Shown: positions 9,542 through 19,254 of the stretch, piece by piece
Layout: each line of letters opens with the position of its first letter
Position numbering within the stretch: the first letter of the stretch is position 1
DNA from: Bacteroidota bacterium
GTDB lineage: Bacteria > Bacteroidota > Bacteroidia > AKYH767-A > OLB10
Assembly: GCA_016713525.1 (NCBI GenBank)
Contig: JADJOZ010000007.1
Span: forward strand, 248,001 to 312,000
DNA length: 64,000 nt
Direction: 5' to 3'
Notes under the pieces: model-generated
The model's input: the letters and a program-made list of their open reading frames with translations, nothing else
Told to the model about the DNA's origin: nothing
The model's database searches: none
Program-made: the position numbers and the translations under genes

Positions 9542-11599
9542 ATGGAACCAACTTCAAAAAAAGAATTTAAACCCTACATCTCAGCAACCGACTCCGTTGC
9601 CGAGTTTACCATTAAATCGGTTTTGCTGGGTGCCATGTTTGGAATTATATTCGGTATGGCAACTGTGTACCTTGCCTTAAAAGCAGGCCTCACTGTTTCA
9701 GCTTCTATCCCTATTGCAGTACTTGCAATTTCGTTAGGTAAGAAGTTTTTTAAAACTACTATTCTTGAAAATAATATCATTCAGACAACAGGGTCAGCAG
9801 GAGAATCAATTGCTGCAGGAGTCGTATTTACTTTGCCTGGCTTTTTGTTCTTATCTCTGAATGAAGCCGGAGTAAGTGTTGGAGAAGCATATTTCAATTA
9901 CTGGACCATCTTTATTCTGGCTGTTTTTGGAGGTATTCTCGGAACATTAATGATGATTCCACTACGAAGATCCCTGATTGTGAAAGAACACGAAACACTT
10001 CCTTATCCTGAAGGTACAGCATGTGCATCGGTTCTGATAGCAGGAGAAAAGGGTGGTGATTTTGCGAAGACCGCATATCAGGGTCTTGGATTTGCTCTTG
10101 CTTATGCCTTGATGCAAAAGGTATTTCATATAATTGCTGAAGCACCGGCATGGGTTACCCAACAAACGAATAAATATTTTCCTTCTGCAACTGTTAATGG
10201 TGAAATCACTCCGGAATACCTTGGTGTAGGTTATATCATAGGTCCACGTATTGCCGGAGTTCTGGTAGCTGGTGGAGTACTTGCATGGCTGGGATTAATT
10301 CCTCTCCTTTCCTCACTTGTGCCTCCCGATACTATAGCATTGCAACTTATAAAACTGGGATATCTGAAAGATCTTTTGACTCCCGGCGGACCAGGTGGCT
10401 GGAATCCTGAAACACACTCTTTCGATAGCACAGCCAATGCGGTATACAGAGCATATGTCAGACAAATTGGAGCAGGTGCTGTTGCGGCAGGTGGTTTCAT
10501 GACCTTATTTAAAACGCTCCCAACTATTGTATCTTCTTTCAAAGACAGTCTGAGTTCTATGAAAGAGAAAAATGATGGTGTTGCTGTTGTTCGTACTGAA
10601 AATGATCTTTCTTTTAAAACTGTAATCATAGGTAGTATTGCTCTCGTTTTATTGATGGCATTGTTACCACAGATTCCTGGTGACAGCATCCTTAATAAAT
10701 TGCTCATTGGAATTCTGGTGGTGATTTTTGGATTTTTCTTCGTTACTGTTTCCAGTCGAATAGTTGGTATCATTGGAAGTTCATCGAACCCGATCTCAGG
10801 AATGACCATTGCAACGCTTATGGGAACTGCTTTGATATTTATTGCTGTTGGCTGGACCGGCAAAGTGTTTGAACCAATGGCTTTGGTTGTTGGCAGCATG
10901 ATTTGTATTGCCGCAGCAAATGCAGGTGCAACATCACAGGATTTAAAAACCGGATATATAGTTGGTGCCACCCCAAAATATCAGCAGATAGCTTTGTTTG
11001 TTGGAGCGATTGTTTCATCTATTGTGATAGGCATTACTATTAATATCCTGGATACACCAACTCAGGAAATGTTAGATCAGGGAATCACCCATGCAATTGG
11101 AAGTGACAAATATCCTGCTCCTCAGGGAACACTGATGGCTACACTTATAAAAGGACTATTATCGTTTAATCTCGATTGGCAATTTGTTTTGGTTGGAGTT
11201 TTCCTGGCTATCACCATGGAATTATGTGGTGTGAAAGCTCTTTCATTTGCTGTGGGTGCATACCTTCCTTTGGCAACTACACTTCCAATTTTTGCAGGTG
11301 GTGTAATAAAAGGAATTGTTGATTGGAGAGCGGAGAAAAAGAAAGAAAAGGTTGAGGATTCTGAGCTTGGTAAAGGAAGCTTGTTTGCAACCGGTCTGGT
11401 TGCCGGAGGAGCACTGGCAGGAGTTATTGTCGCCTTACTTTCTGTAGACGATTCAATAGCAGCGAAACTTGCATCAGTAAACCTTGAACACACTCTGAAT
11501 GAATCACTTGGAAGTGGCGGTTATCAACTATTAGGTACCTTCTTCTTCTGTCTGTTAGGGTTTGTGCTTTATCGCATTGCCATTAAAAAAGATAAATAA
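9542..11599 (+). CDS. OPT family oligopeptide transporter
   Basis: Intact polytopic membrane protein of 685 residues, the usual size for prokaryotic OPT superfamily members, with about 14-16 hydrophobic helices. Recognisable family segments are FGMATVYLALKAGLTVSASI (about residues 39-58), TGSAGESIAAGVVFTLPGF (about 81-99) and LPYPEGTACASVL (about 155). The family imports oligopeptides or metal-chelate complexes. Downstream of the POT transporter but separated from it by a terminator, so transcribed on its own. Substrate cannot be told from sequence. Confidence 0.9.
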   Translation: MEPTSKKEFKPYISATDSVAEFTIKSVLLGAMFGIIFGMATVYLALKAGLTVSASIPIAVLAISLGKKFFKTTILENNIIQTTGSAGESIAAGVVFTLPGFLFLSLNEAGVSVGEAYFNYWTIFILAVFGGILGTLMMIPLRRSLIVKEHETLPYPEGTACASVLIAGEKGGDFAKTAYQGLGFALAYALMQKVFHIIAEAPAWVTQQTNKYFPSATVNGEITPEYLGVGYIIGPRIAGVLVAGGVLAWLGLIPLLSSLVPPDTIALQLIKLGYLKDLLTPGGPGGWNPETHSFDSTANAVYRAYVRQIGAGAVAAGGFMTLFKTLPTIVSSFKDSLSSMKEKNDGVAVVRTENDLSFKTVIIGSIALVLLMALLPQIPGDSILNKLLIGILVVIFGFFFVTVSSRIVGIIGSSSNPISGMTIATLMGTALIFIAVGWTGKVFEPMALVVGSMICIAAANAGATSQDLKTGYIVGATPKYQQIALFVGAIVSSIVIGITINILDTPTQEMLDQGITHAIGSDKYPAPQGTLMATLIKGLLSFNLDWQFVLVGVFLAITMELCGVKALSFAVGAYLPLATTLPIFAGGVIKGIVDWRAEKKKEKVEDSELGKGSLFATGLVAGGALAGVIVALLSVDDSIAAKLASVNLEHTLNESLGSGGYQLLGTFFFCLLGFVLYRIAIKKDK

Positions 11600-11614
11600 G
11601 TAAAGTTCATATGG

Positions 11615-11650
11615 AAATGCGGAATAGTCGGTGACTGTTCCGCATTTTTT
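11615..11650 (+). terminator. Rho-independent terminator after OPT transporter
   Basis: Perfect 10-bp stem AAATGCGGAA (11615-11624) with TTCCGCATTT (11638-11647), a 13-base loop and a T-rich end. Confidence 0.85.
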
Positions 11651-11724
11651 ATTTCAGAAGGATTGCGGGTGAACTCTTTGGCTTAATTTCTGTTACATTT
11701 ACAATCTGATAATTAGTCCCGGAA

Positions 11725-12303
11725 ATGATCTCAAATAAATTTAAGAAATTACTTTCACTGCCTGCATTAGTATTAGCTTTAGGATTGGGTATTGTGACTT
11801 CCTGTAACTCTCAATCTGCTGATAAACCGAATGGAATTATTGCCGAAGCGAGTGGCATTCAATGGATGAGTTTTGAAGAAGCCGTAAAAAAATCGGAGGC
11901 AGTTCCGAAAAAACTATTTATTGATGTTTATACAAATTGGTGTGGTTGGTGCAAGAAAATGGATGCCACTACATTCAAAGAAGATACTGTAGTGAAATTT
12001 ATCAATGAGAACTTTTACGCTGTCAAATTAAATGCTGAAACAAAAGATACCATTCGTTTCAGGGAAAAAGAATTCAAATACATTGCAGATTACAAGGCCA
12101 ATGAATTGGCAATTTCGTTACTCAGCGGCAAAATGGGTTATCCTTCTTATGTTATTCTGGATGAACAATTTACGATGATAACTCCACCGGTTCAGTCCTA
12201 TTTGAACAAAGAAGACTTAATGCCAATTTTGCATTTCTTCGGGAAAAACATCCATAAAGAAAAAACCTGGGAGGAGTATTCCGGTCAGGTTAAACCGAAG
12301 TGA
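11725..12303 (+). CDS. Thioredoxin-like lipoprotein
   Basis: A 192-residue protein with a lipoprotein signal: hydrophobic stretch then GIVTSC, with Cys at about residue 27 as the likely lipidation site. The mature part is a thioredoxin fold with the redox motif CGWCKKM at about residues 73-79, followed by DATTFKEDTVVKFINENF. The family (Thioredoxin_7 / DUF255-like) reduces or isomerises disulfides at the periplasmic face. The ATG at 11725 gives a normal signal peptide. It precedes a hairpin at 12323-12353 that may end its transcript as well as that of tRNA-His from the other side. The physiological partner is unknown. Confidence 0.85.
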   Translation: MISNKFKKLLSLPALVLALGLGIVTSCNSQSADKPNGIIAEASGIQWMSFEEAVKKSEAVPKKLFIDVYTNWCGWCKKMDATTFKEDTVVKFINENFYAVKLNAETKDTIRFREKEFKYIADYKANELAISLLSGKMGYPSYVILDEQFTMITPPVQSYLNKEDLMPILHFFGKNIHKEKTWEEYSGQVKPK

Positions 12304-12322
12304 TTCGCAAAATTCCGGCAAC

Positions 12323-12353
12323 AAAAAAGGCTGTCATCCGGTAGGAGACAGCC
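12323..12353 (-). terminator. Terminator of tRNA-His, possibly bidirectional
   Basis: On the minus strand GGCTGTC, an 11-base loop, GACAGCC and six T. It starts 9 nt after the tRNA 3' end. On the plus strand the same stem is followed by a weaker ATTTTA and could serve the thioredoxin-like gene. Confidence 0.75.
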
Positions 12354-12361
12354 CATTTTAG

Positions 12362-12436
12362 GGTGAAGGACGGGGCTCGAACCCGCGACCTCTAGAATCA
12401 CAATCTAGCGCTCTAACCAACTGAGCTACAATCACC
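12362..12436 (-). tRNA. tRNA-His (GTG)
   Basis: A cloverleaf can be folded by eye. The D-arm starts TAGCTCAGTTGGTTAGAGC, the anticodon stem is CTAGA/TCTAG around the loop TTGTGAT with anticodon GTG, and the T-arm is GCGGG-TTCGAGC-CCCGT. An extra G at position -1 faces C73, the histidine identity pair. CCA is not encoded. The acceptor stem has two adjacent non-pairs (positions 5-68 T-T and 6-67 T-C), which is unusual and may be a sequence error. The gene has its own promoter and terminator. Confidence 0.93.
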
Positions 12437-12507
12437 ATATTGATTATCAGACATTCAATGCAGTTGATAACCTATTCATTTAATGACCATGCCTTAACAT
12501 GGAGGTG

Positions 12508-12537
12508 CAAAAGTAAACAATTCGGTAGAATCATCAA
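12508..12537 (-). promoter_or_regulatory. Promoter of tRNA-His
   Basis: Minus strand: TTG at 12535-12537, a 19-base spacer, TACTTTTG at 12508-12515 (exact TAnnTTTG). It lies about 70 nt before the tRNA 5' end, leaving a leader to be processed. Confidence 0.65.
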
Positions 12538-12552
12538 ACCTCTTTGTCATTT

Positions 12553-12584
12553 TTGTTTTAGTAGCCTTGATAGCAGTAACTTTG
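12553..12584 (+). promoter_or_regulatory. Promoter of the copper ATPase gene
   Basis: TTG at 12553-12555, a 21-base spacer, TAACTTTG at 12577-12584, 18 nt before the ATG. No obvious CueR- or CsoR-like palindrome was seen. Confidence 0.6.
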
Positions 12585-12602
12585 CAGTAGAATTGGTAGG
12601 AG

Positions 12603-14729
12603 ATGGAAGATAAAACGATCCTGAATGTAGAAGGAATGACCTGTAGCAATTGCGCCTTGGGCATTTCCCGTTTTTTAGAAAAACAGGGGCTTCATCAAAT
12701 CAATGTTGATTTTGCTTCAGGAGAGGTTGTTTTCGAACATGTTGAAGAAGCAAAAATTGCGTCGATCATAACGGGAATTAACAACCTAGGATATACAGTG
12801 ATTGATGAAAGAGCCGATTCATCTGTATCAAAGGCACCTAAGTACACATCATTGCAGATCAAATTCATTATTTGTGCAATTTTTACTTTTCCTCTGCTCT
12901 TGCATATGTTTTTAGATGAACCAATTTTCCACAATAGTTGGTTTCAACTTATACTTACAATACCAGTTTTCCTTATAGGACTATTACATTTTGGCAAAAG
13001 TGCCTGGTCATCATTAAAGTCAGGTGTACCAAATATGGATGTTTTGGTAACAACCGGAGCAACTGCTGCATTTGTTTATAGTATTATTGGAATAATCCTT
13101 TATCAAAATACAGAAGAAAGCCATAATTACCTGTTTTTTGAGACTTCGGCAACAATAATTACGCTGGTGTTGATGGGGAACATCATTGAAAAGCGATCAA
13201 TCCGACAAACCACATCTGCATTGACTGAATTAGTTGCATTGCAACCTCAACTTGCAAATAAAATCAGTATCGGTCAGGATCTTCTTGAAACTGTACAATC
13301 TGTTCCTGTTGCATCTGTTAAAAAGAATGATGCTATATTGGTAAATACCGGGGGAGTTGTTCCTGTTGACGGTAAGGTGTATTGGGGAAATGCATCGCTT
13401 GATGAATCCACATTGACAGGCGAGAGTATTCCTGTATTTAAGGAAACCGGCTCGCCGGTGATGGCTGGGTCAATAGTCCAGTCAGGTACCATAAAAGTCG
13501 TTTGTGAAAAAACCGGCAATGGGACTGTCCTTTCCAATATCATTCAGTTAGTAAAAGAAGCCCGGCAATCCAAACCTGAAATCCAAAAACTAGGCGATAA
13601 AATCAGCGGATGGTTTGTGCCAGCTGTAATTGCCATAGCAATAATTACTTTTATTGTTTGTTATTTTATGTTGGATTATGCTCTTGAAAAAGCCATCATG
13701 AATGCAATTGCAGTGCTGGTAATTTCATGCCCATGTGCAATGGGTTTGGCTACTCCTACGGCGGTTGCTGTTGGTTTGGGTAAAGCTGCTAAAGCAGGTA
13801 TAATCATAAAAGGTGGAGCTACCCTTGAGGTATTCGACAAAATCAAAATAATTGTTTTCGATAAAACAGGAACACTCACAACAGGTGCATTTCATATCAG
13901 AAATTTTCAACCGGTCAATTATGATGAACAAGATGCTATTAACGTTGTTTACAGTCTGGAACAACACTCATCGCATCCATTGGCATTATCACTGGTGAGG
14001 GAACTCACTGCAAAGGCAACAGGGTGGATATCATTTAGCAAAGTATCTGAAACACATGGATCCGGTTTAGAGGCAATCGACGAACAAGGCAATACATTTT
14101 TAATAGGTTCGTTTGCATCCCACCGTCATCTTACAGAAGATGCAGGTCATACCATTTACCTTTCAAAAAACAATAAACTTATAGCAACAATTGACCTTGC
14201 TGATGAACTAAAATCAGGAGTAAAGGAAATGGTGGATCAACTGAAAAATGAAGGCTATAAAATTGTATTGCTGAGTGGAGATACTTTAGCAAGATGCAAT
14301 GAGGTAGGTTCCGCATTAAACATGGATGAAATTTATAGTGGACAGCTACCTCATCAAAAAACTGAAGTGATCCAAAGATTGAAAAAAGAAGGTGGCGTGA
14401 TGATGATAGGTGATGGCATTAATGACGCTCCCTCGCTTGCAATGGCAGATTTAGGTGTTTCATTCGGTGATGCAACCAAAATAGCTGTTAACTCTGCTCA
14501 GGTTATCTTGTTGGGCAATAATGCCGCATCAATAAATGAAGCATTGAAAGTTGGGAAACAAACTTTGGTAACAATAAAACAAAATTTATTCTGGGCATTC
14601 TTGTATAATGTAGTTGCCATTCCTGTTGCTGCGATGGGATTTTTGAGTCCGATGGTTGCAGCACTTTCAATGGCATTTTCAGATGTAATAGTTATTGGGA
14701 ATTCAATCAGATTAAAATTCAGAAATTAA
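12603..14729 (+). CDS. copA: Copper-translocating P1B-type ATPase (CopA-like)
   Basis: A 708-residue heavy-metal P-type ATPase. Residues 1-70 form one HMA domain with the metal site MTCSNC. The ion-pathway motif CPC is near residue 375, the phosphorylation motif DKTGTLTTG near 418, the nucleotide-domain HP dipeptide (SSHPLALSL) near 457, and the hinge GDGINDAPSLAMADLG near 602. Eight transmembrane helices are expected. The CPC motif and HMA type indicate Cu+ export from the cytoplasm; silver is possible as well. The gene is intact. Only 11 nt separate it from the glycosyltransferase gene, so the three genes to 17187 could be cotranscribed without being functionally related. Confidence 0.9.
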   Translation: MEDKTILNVEGMTCSNCALGISRFLEKQGLHQINVDFASGEVVFEHVEEAKIASIITGINNLGYTVIDERADSSVSKAPKYTSLQIKFIICAIFTFPLLLHMFLDEPIFHNSWFQLILTIPVFLIGLLHFGKSAWSSLKSGVPNMDVLVTTGATAAFVYSIIGIILYQNTEESHNYLFFETSATIITLVLMGNIIEKRSIRQTTSALTELVALQPQLANKISIGQDLLETVQSVPVASVKKNDAILVNTGGVVPVDGKVYWGNASLDESTLTGESIPVFKETGSPVMAGSIVQSGTIKVVCEKTGNGTVLSNIIQLVKEARQSKPEIQKLGDKISGWFVPAVIAIAIITFIVCYFMLDYALEKAIMNAIAVLVISCPCAMGLATPTAVAVGLGKAAKAGIIIKGGATLEVFDKIKIIVFDKTGTLTTGAFHIRNFQPVNYDEQDAINVVYSLEQHSSHPLALSLVRELTAKATGWISFSKVSETHGSGLEAIDEQGNTFLIGSFASHRHLTEDAGHTIYLSKNNKLIATIDLADELKSGVKEMVDQLKNEGYKIVLLSGDTLARCNEVGSALNMDEIYSGQLPHQKTEVIQRLKKEGGVMMIGDGINDAPSLAMADLGVSFGDATKIAVNSAQVILLGNNAASINEALKVGKQTLVTIKQNLFWAFLYNVVAIPVAAMGFLSPMVAALSMAFSDVIVIGNSIRLKFRN

Positions 14730-14740
14730 AATTAAACTGG

Positions 14741-15910
14741 TTGGATCGGAAAAAAATACTCTTTATCCCCAGGTGGTATCCTGACAGGCACGACAACATG
14801 CTTGGCTTGTTTGTGCAGAAACATGCAATGGCTGTGCAGTCATTGCATGATGTTTCAGTTTTATATGTAACTACTGACGCAACCATGAATCCCGGAGCAG
14901 TAGTGATCACAGAAAACAATTTTAATGGCATACACGAGTTACACATTTATTTCGGGAAATACGATTCCGGATTCAGAAATGCTTTAAGTTACTGGAATTG
15001 CTATAAAAAAGGCATCGGAATGATTCTTTCCAGAGAGCGAAAAATTGACCTCACCCATGTTCATATATTAACAAGAACTGCAATCCCGGCCCTTTGGTTA
15101 AAATATACCGCAAATATTCCTTATATCATTACAGAACACTGGTCCCGATACCTGCCTGTCAATCTTGCCAAAGGATCATTTCCAGGATGGTGGCGCAGAA
15201 CAGTAACTCGATTCGTTGTTAGTAATGCTGCTGCTATAACAACAGTTACGGAAAATCTTGCAAAAGCCATGCAGGATTTAGGTCTGAAAGGTAAGTACCA
15301 CAATACACCTAATATTGCCGATATAAATGATTTCCGTCCTTTAAATAATATTCAAAGGGATCCCAAAAAACTTGTACATGTATCCTGTTTTGATGAACCG
15401 GCAAAAAACATAAAAGGAATCATTGATGTAATAGCAGATTTATCAAAAGAACGAACTGATTTTAATCTTGAAATAATAGGTGATGGGAAGGATTATATCG
15501 AAGTTTACGAATATGCTTTGCAAACCGGACTGGTCGGTTCCAGGATTTTTTTTACCGGATTATTGACAGGAAAGGAACTATCGACCCACTTAGCTGATTC
15601 AGATGCATTAGTAATGTTCAGTAACTATGAAAACTTCCCATGCACCATTGTAGAATCAATGGCTTGTGGAGTACCGGTTATCAGCACAGCGGTTGGTGGA
15701 ATCACGGAACATTTACAAAAAGAATTCGGCATACTCATTCAGGCTAAAAATGAGACCATGTTAAAAGATGCCATTATTAGTATATTGGATCAACCTCAAC
15801 AATTCAATAAAGAGGCCATGAGAAAATACGCAGTCACTCATTTCTCTATGGAAAATAGTGCACAAATATTTGATACAATTTACAGGAAGGCAATACAAAA
15901 AGCAGGCTGA
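14741..15910 (+). CDS. Glycosyltransferase family 4 (GT-B)
   Basis: A 389-residue cytoplasmic GT-B glycosyltransferase. The N-terminal acceptor domain begins KILFIPRWYPDRHDNMLGLFV. The C-terminal donor-binding domain has VMFSNYENFPCTIVESMACGVPVIS, i.e. the E-x7-E element of retaining GT4 enzymes (about residues 304-320). The start is TTG at 14741; no ATG fits. It ends in a TGATG overlap with the flippase gene, so these two form a coupled pair, probably for making and exporting a surface polysaccharide or LPS glycan. Sugar donor and acceptor are not predictable from sequence. Confidence 0.87.
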   Translation: MDRKKILFIPRWYPDRHDNMLGLFVQKHAMAVQSLHDVSVLYVTTDATMNPGAVVITENNFNGIHELHIYFGKYDSGFRNALSYWNCYKKGIGMILSRERKIDLTHVHILTRTAIPALWLKYTANIPYIITEHWSRYLPVNLAKGSFPGWWRRTVTRFVVSNAAAITTVTENLAKAMQDLGLKGKYHNTPNIADINDFRPLNNIQRDPKKLVHVSCFDEPAKNIKGIIDVIADLSKERTDFNLEIIGDGKDYIEVYEYALQTGLVGSRIFFTGLLTGKELSTHLADSDALVMFSNYENFPCTIVESMACGVPVISTAVGGITEHLQKEFGILIQAKNETMLKDAIISILDQPQQFNKEAMRKYAVTHFSMENSAQIFDTIYRKAIQKAG

Positions 15911-17187
15911 TGTTTTCAAAAATTATCTTCACCTTCATAACCAGATTTTCATCCTCATTGATTGGGTTTTTACTGGTAATTCTGACGGCTCATGCCATCG
16001 GAGCTGAAGGAAGAGGAGAAATAAGTCTGATTATTTTAGGTACTGCAATAACTTTACTGATAAGCAGTATAATTGGTGGAAATGCGATTGTTTTGCTGGC
16101 ACCCTCCACTCCTGCCTTCAAACTGCTGGTACCTTCCTACGGGTGGGCAATAATATCTATTTCATTAATTACAACTCTTCTTCATTTTACGGGACTTATT
16201 CCTCAGCAATACAGTATCCATATTTTCATTATATCGCTGCTGCAAGCCATAGCATCTATACATATGTCGCTTTTCATAGGCAAACAGCAAATAAAACTTT
16301 ATAACATCATGAATTTGCTGCAGGTATTCTTACTTTTTACAGCAGCTGTCATTTTTTATTATTTCTTAAACTACCATGAAGTAATTCACTACATCGTTGC
16401 ATTATACATTTCATTTGCAATTCAGGCATTGGTAACTACCTGGTTTATTTACCGGGAAATAGAAATTACCAGTTTATCGGGGGTGAAAGAAATTATTAAA
16501 AAAATCCTGGAAAATGGATTGGTCATTCAGTTGTGTAATGTGGTTCAGATATTAAATTACAGGCTATGTTATTTTATTCTGGAAGAGACACATGGAATGA
16601 CCAGTCTGGGAATTTTTTCAACAGCAAGTATTGTTGCTGAATCTGTATGGCTGGTTTCGCGAAGCATTTCTCTTGTGCAGTATTCAGGCATTGTGAATAG
16701 TTCCGATAAAGAATACAACAGATTTCTGACTGTAAGAATGGCTAAATTGAGTTTGGTTGGAAGTATTTTGGTAATGATCCCGGTTTTACTTTTACCTTCT
16801 TCTTTTTATGGTTGGATTTTAGGCGAAGAATTTCGTGCCATTCTTGTTCCATTATGGATTTATGCTCCAGGAATTCTGGCATTAAGTTTTGCTACTGTTC
16901 TTGGTCATTATTTTGCAGGGCTGGGGTTGAATAAAGTTAACTTAACAGGATCATTAATCGGTTTCGGAATTACTTTATTTTTTTCGTTGATCCTGATACC
17001 CAAATGGGGAATTAATGGGGCAGCTGTTTCTGTTTGCCTGGCTTATTGTGTGCATTCAGTTTATCTTTTTTTGAAATTCAGAACTCATACCAGCTTTAAA
17101 ATCATTGAATTGTGGCCCTCAACCGAAGATTTCATCCATTTAAAAAAAGGAATTGGCACTTTTTTAGGGCGTAGTTTTCGCAAATGA
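15910..17187 (+). CDS. Polysaccharide flippase (Wzx/MATE-like)
   Basis: A 425-residue protein with about 12 membrane helices and the oligosaccharide flippase pattern: N-terminal RFSSSLIGFLLVILTAHAIG, then GAEGRGEISLIIL, and the late PKWGINGAAVSVCLAYCV segment. It would translocate lipid-linked oligosaccharides across the inner membrane. Its start overlaps the stop of the glycosyltransferase gene (TGATG), so the two are coupled. No polymerase or ligase gene follows, so the glycan cluster here is minimal. Confidence 0.85.
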   Translation: MFSKIIFTFITRFSSSLIGFLLVILTAHAIGAEGRGEISLIILGTAITLLISSIIGGNAIVLLAPSTPAFKLLVPSYGWAIISISLITTLLHFTGLIPQQYSIHIFIISLLQAIASIHMSLFIGKQQIKLYNIMNLLQVFLLFTAAVIFYYFLNYHEVIHYIVALYISFAIQALVTTWFIYREIEITSLSGVKEIIKKILENGLVIQLCNVVQILNYRLCYFILEETHGMTSLGIFSTASIVAESVWLVSRSISLVQYSGIVNSSDKEYNRFLTVRMAKLSLVGSILVMIPVLLLPSSFYGWILGEEFRAILVPLWIYAPGILALSFATVLGHYFAGLGLNKVNLTGSLIGFGITLFFSLILIPKWGINGAAVSVCLAYCVHSVYLFLKFRTHTSFKIIELWPSTEDFIHLKKGIGTFLGRSFRK

Positions 17188-17259
17188 TTTCAATCAAATA
17201 ATTCATAACTATTTATTAACAATTACCAGCCGGAATTCACATTTTAATGTTAGAATAAT

Positions 17260-17267
17260 TACATTTG
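17260..17267 (+). promoter_or_regulatory. -7 element upstream of first Asp-box protein
   Basis: TACATTTG, an exact TAnnTTTG match, about 100 nt before the start codon, implying a long leader. Instead of TTG a TTC is found about 21 nt upstream. Confidence 0.5.
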
Positions 17268-17369
17268 CGATATCAAATTGCTTACGATAGCATCTACATT
17301 TCGCAATTTATTGAAAATCAAATAATTAACTTATTAGGACAAAAATCATAAACCAAAAAACAAATCAAC

Positions 17370-19199
17370 ATGAAAAAACTATTACTCAGTGGTTTGGCTT
17401 TGACAGTTTGTTTGTCGGCTTTTGCACAAAATAATGCAAAGCAGATCAATTCAAGACTGAAAAGTGCAACCGTAAACAAAACATTACCAGTAACTAAGCC
17501 TGCAGATGGCGCTATTGCTCCACTTGCTCCGATTAATTCAACAGTTGCCCAACACCGCAATTCAATGATTGAAATTCCAATCGGCACAACTGTTTATGAT
17601 CTTCAATCAAACTACGGTGCGGTTGGAAATCGTGTTAAATTGTGGGATGATAATACTATCTCTGCAGTTTGGACACTTGGTTTAGTTGATCCTTCATTCT
17701 CTGATCGTGGAACCGGATACAATTACTACGACGGAACTACCTGGGGACCTATTCCTACTGCGCGTATTGAATCTATCCGTACAGGATGGCCTAACGTAAG
17801 CGGAACAGCTACATCTGGAGAATACATTGTTAATCATGGTACTAATCCTACTAACTTTGTTTCAAGAGCTACAAAAGGTACTGGAGCATGGGATGTAGAT
17901 ACTTTGGGAACAACTACAGTAACCTGGCCTAGAATGGTTGTGGGTGGTGCTAATGGAAATACAGTTCACGTAATTGGAAATCCAAACGCAGCTCCTTTCC
18001 ATGTATTCTATTCTCGTTCACTGGATGGTGGCGCTACCTGGGTTGACGAAAACATCGTACTTCCAGGTCAGGCAACTGATTTCTTTGAAGGTTCAGTAGA
18101 CGGATACGACATCGACTCTCGTGGAGATGTTGTTGCTATCGTTTTAGGTGGTTTTGCTGAAGATCTTACTCTTTGGAAATCTACTGACAATGGTGCTAAC
18201 TGGGCTGTCACTACAATCAATGAGTTCCCACTTTCTCCATTCGATTACACAACTGGTATTTCTGATTATGATGGTGACGGTATTGCTGACACTATCCCTA
18301 CAACTGATTCAGGTATCTCTTGCGTGATTGATAACAATGGAATGGTTCACGTTTCTGTTGGAAGCACTCGTGTTCTTGATACAGATCCTGCAGGTGGCGT
18401 TTCTTACTTCCCTGGAACAGATGGTCTTCTTTACTGGAATGAAAGCATGCCTTCTGGTGACATCACAAACAACGTTATTGCATTTGTTGATGATATTGAT
18501 GGAAGTGGTGTTATTGAAATTCCTGATGGTTTAGCTATTTATCAGTGTGGTTTAACTTCAATGCCAACTTTAGGTGTTGATGCTTTAAACAATGTTCACC
18601 TTTGTTATTCTTCAATTATCGAAAATACAACAAATGGTAACCCTGATCCAGCACTTGAAGAAGCTTTCCGTAACGTTTATTATATGTATTCTTCTGATGG
18701 TGGTATGACCTGGTCTACTCCATCCAGAATTGAGTCTTCAGATTTTGACGAGCAAGCATGGCCAAACATGGCAAAAAGAGTGAACAACCAAATCCACCTT
18801 ACTTATCACAAAGATGGTGAGCCAGGCAACACTTTCCAGCCTTCTGCAAACTCTTCAGGTGTTGATACTCCTGATGCATATGGTCCATATGATATCATTT
18901 ACAATGCTCAAACTAACCCGGTTGGTGTTGCTGAAAATAACAGCAATATCCTGAGTACAGTTGTTTACCCAAATCCTGTTTCAACTATGTTGAATGTTGA
19001 TTATACTCTTAATACTGCTGAAACTATCACTATTAATCTGGTGGATGTTTTAGGTCAGGTAGTATATTCTTCAGAACTTAAAGGTGTTACTGGAGTTAAC
19101 AACGTGAAAATCAATGTGAAAAACGTTGCTGCCGGTGTTTATTCTTTAAATACTATTGTAGGAAATAAAATTTCTGCTGAAAAAGTTGTAGTTCGTTAA
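17370..19199 (+). CDS. Secreted Asp-box (BNR, sialidase-fold-like) protein with T9SS sorting tail
   Basis: A 609-residue extracellular protein. Residues 1-20 are a signal peptide ending AFAQ. The central region (about 80-510) carries Asp-box repeats of the S-x-D-x-G-x-x-W type: SLDGGATW, STDNGANW and SSDGGMTW, which mark beta-propellers of the sialidase/BNR superfamily. Two acidic loops, DYDGDGIADT and DIDGSG, look like calcium-binding loops inserted in the propeller. The last 85 residues (VYPNPVSTMLNV ... GVYSLNT) are a type A T9SS sorting domain, so the protein is secreted and probably surface-attached. A catalytic sialidase arginine triad cannot be recognised, so I do not call it an enzyme. 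Many Arg codons are CGT, unlike the AGA-rich neighbours, which suggests strong expression. The neighbour downstream is a paralog. Confidence 0.8.
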   Translation: MKKLLLSGLALTVCLSAFAQNNAKQINSRLKSATVNKTLPVTKPADGAIAPLAPINSTVAQHRNSMIEIPIGTTVYDLQSNYGAVGNRVKLWDDNTISAVWTLGLVDPSFSDRGTGYNYYDGTTWGPIPTARIESIRTGWPNVSGTATSGEYIVNHGTNPTNFVSRATKGTGAWDVDTLGTTTVTWPRMVVGGANGNTVHVIGNPNAAPFHVFYSRSLDGGATWVDENIVLPGQATDFFEGSVDGYDIDSRGDVVAIVLGGFAEDLTLWKSTDNGANWAVTTINEFPLSPFDYTTGISDYDGDGIADTIPTTDSGISCVIDNNGMVHVSVGSTRVLDTDPAGGVSYFPGTDGLLYWNESMPSGDITNNVIAFVDDIDGSGVIEIPDGLAIYQCGLTSMPTLGVDALNNVHLCYSSIIENTTNGNPDPALEEAFRNVYYMYSSDGGMTWSTPSRIESSDFDEQAWPNMAKRVNNQIHLTYHKDGEPGNTFQPSANSSGVDTPDAYGPYDIIYNAQTNPVGVAENNSNILSTVVYPNPVSTMLNVDYTLNTAETITINLVDVLGQVVYSSELKGVTGVNNVKINVKNVAAGVYSLNTIVGNKISAEKVVVR

Positions 19200-19221
19200 T
19201 CAAACTGCATTAATTAAACCG

Positions 19222-19254
19222 AAAGGGTTGCCATCAATGGCAACCCTTTTTTTT
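19222..19254 (+). terminator. Rho-independent terminator after first Asp-box gene
   Basis: A 12-bp perfect stem AAAGGGTTGCCA (19222-19233) with TGGCAACCCTTT (19238-19249), a 4-base loop and a T run. Confidence 0.92.

Noticed and set aside
10231..10971. 246-codon open frame on the minus strand inside the OPT transporter gene
   Set aside because: It is the antisense of a hydrophobic membrane protein, shows no domain features and is low-complexity (rich in Pro, Thr, Ile). The plus-strand protein has clear family motifs.
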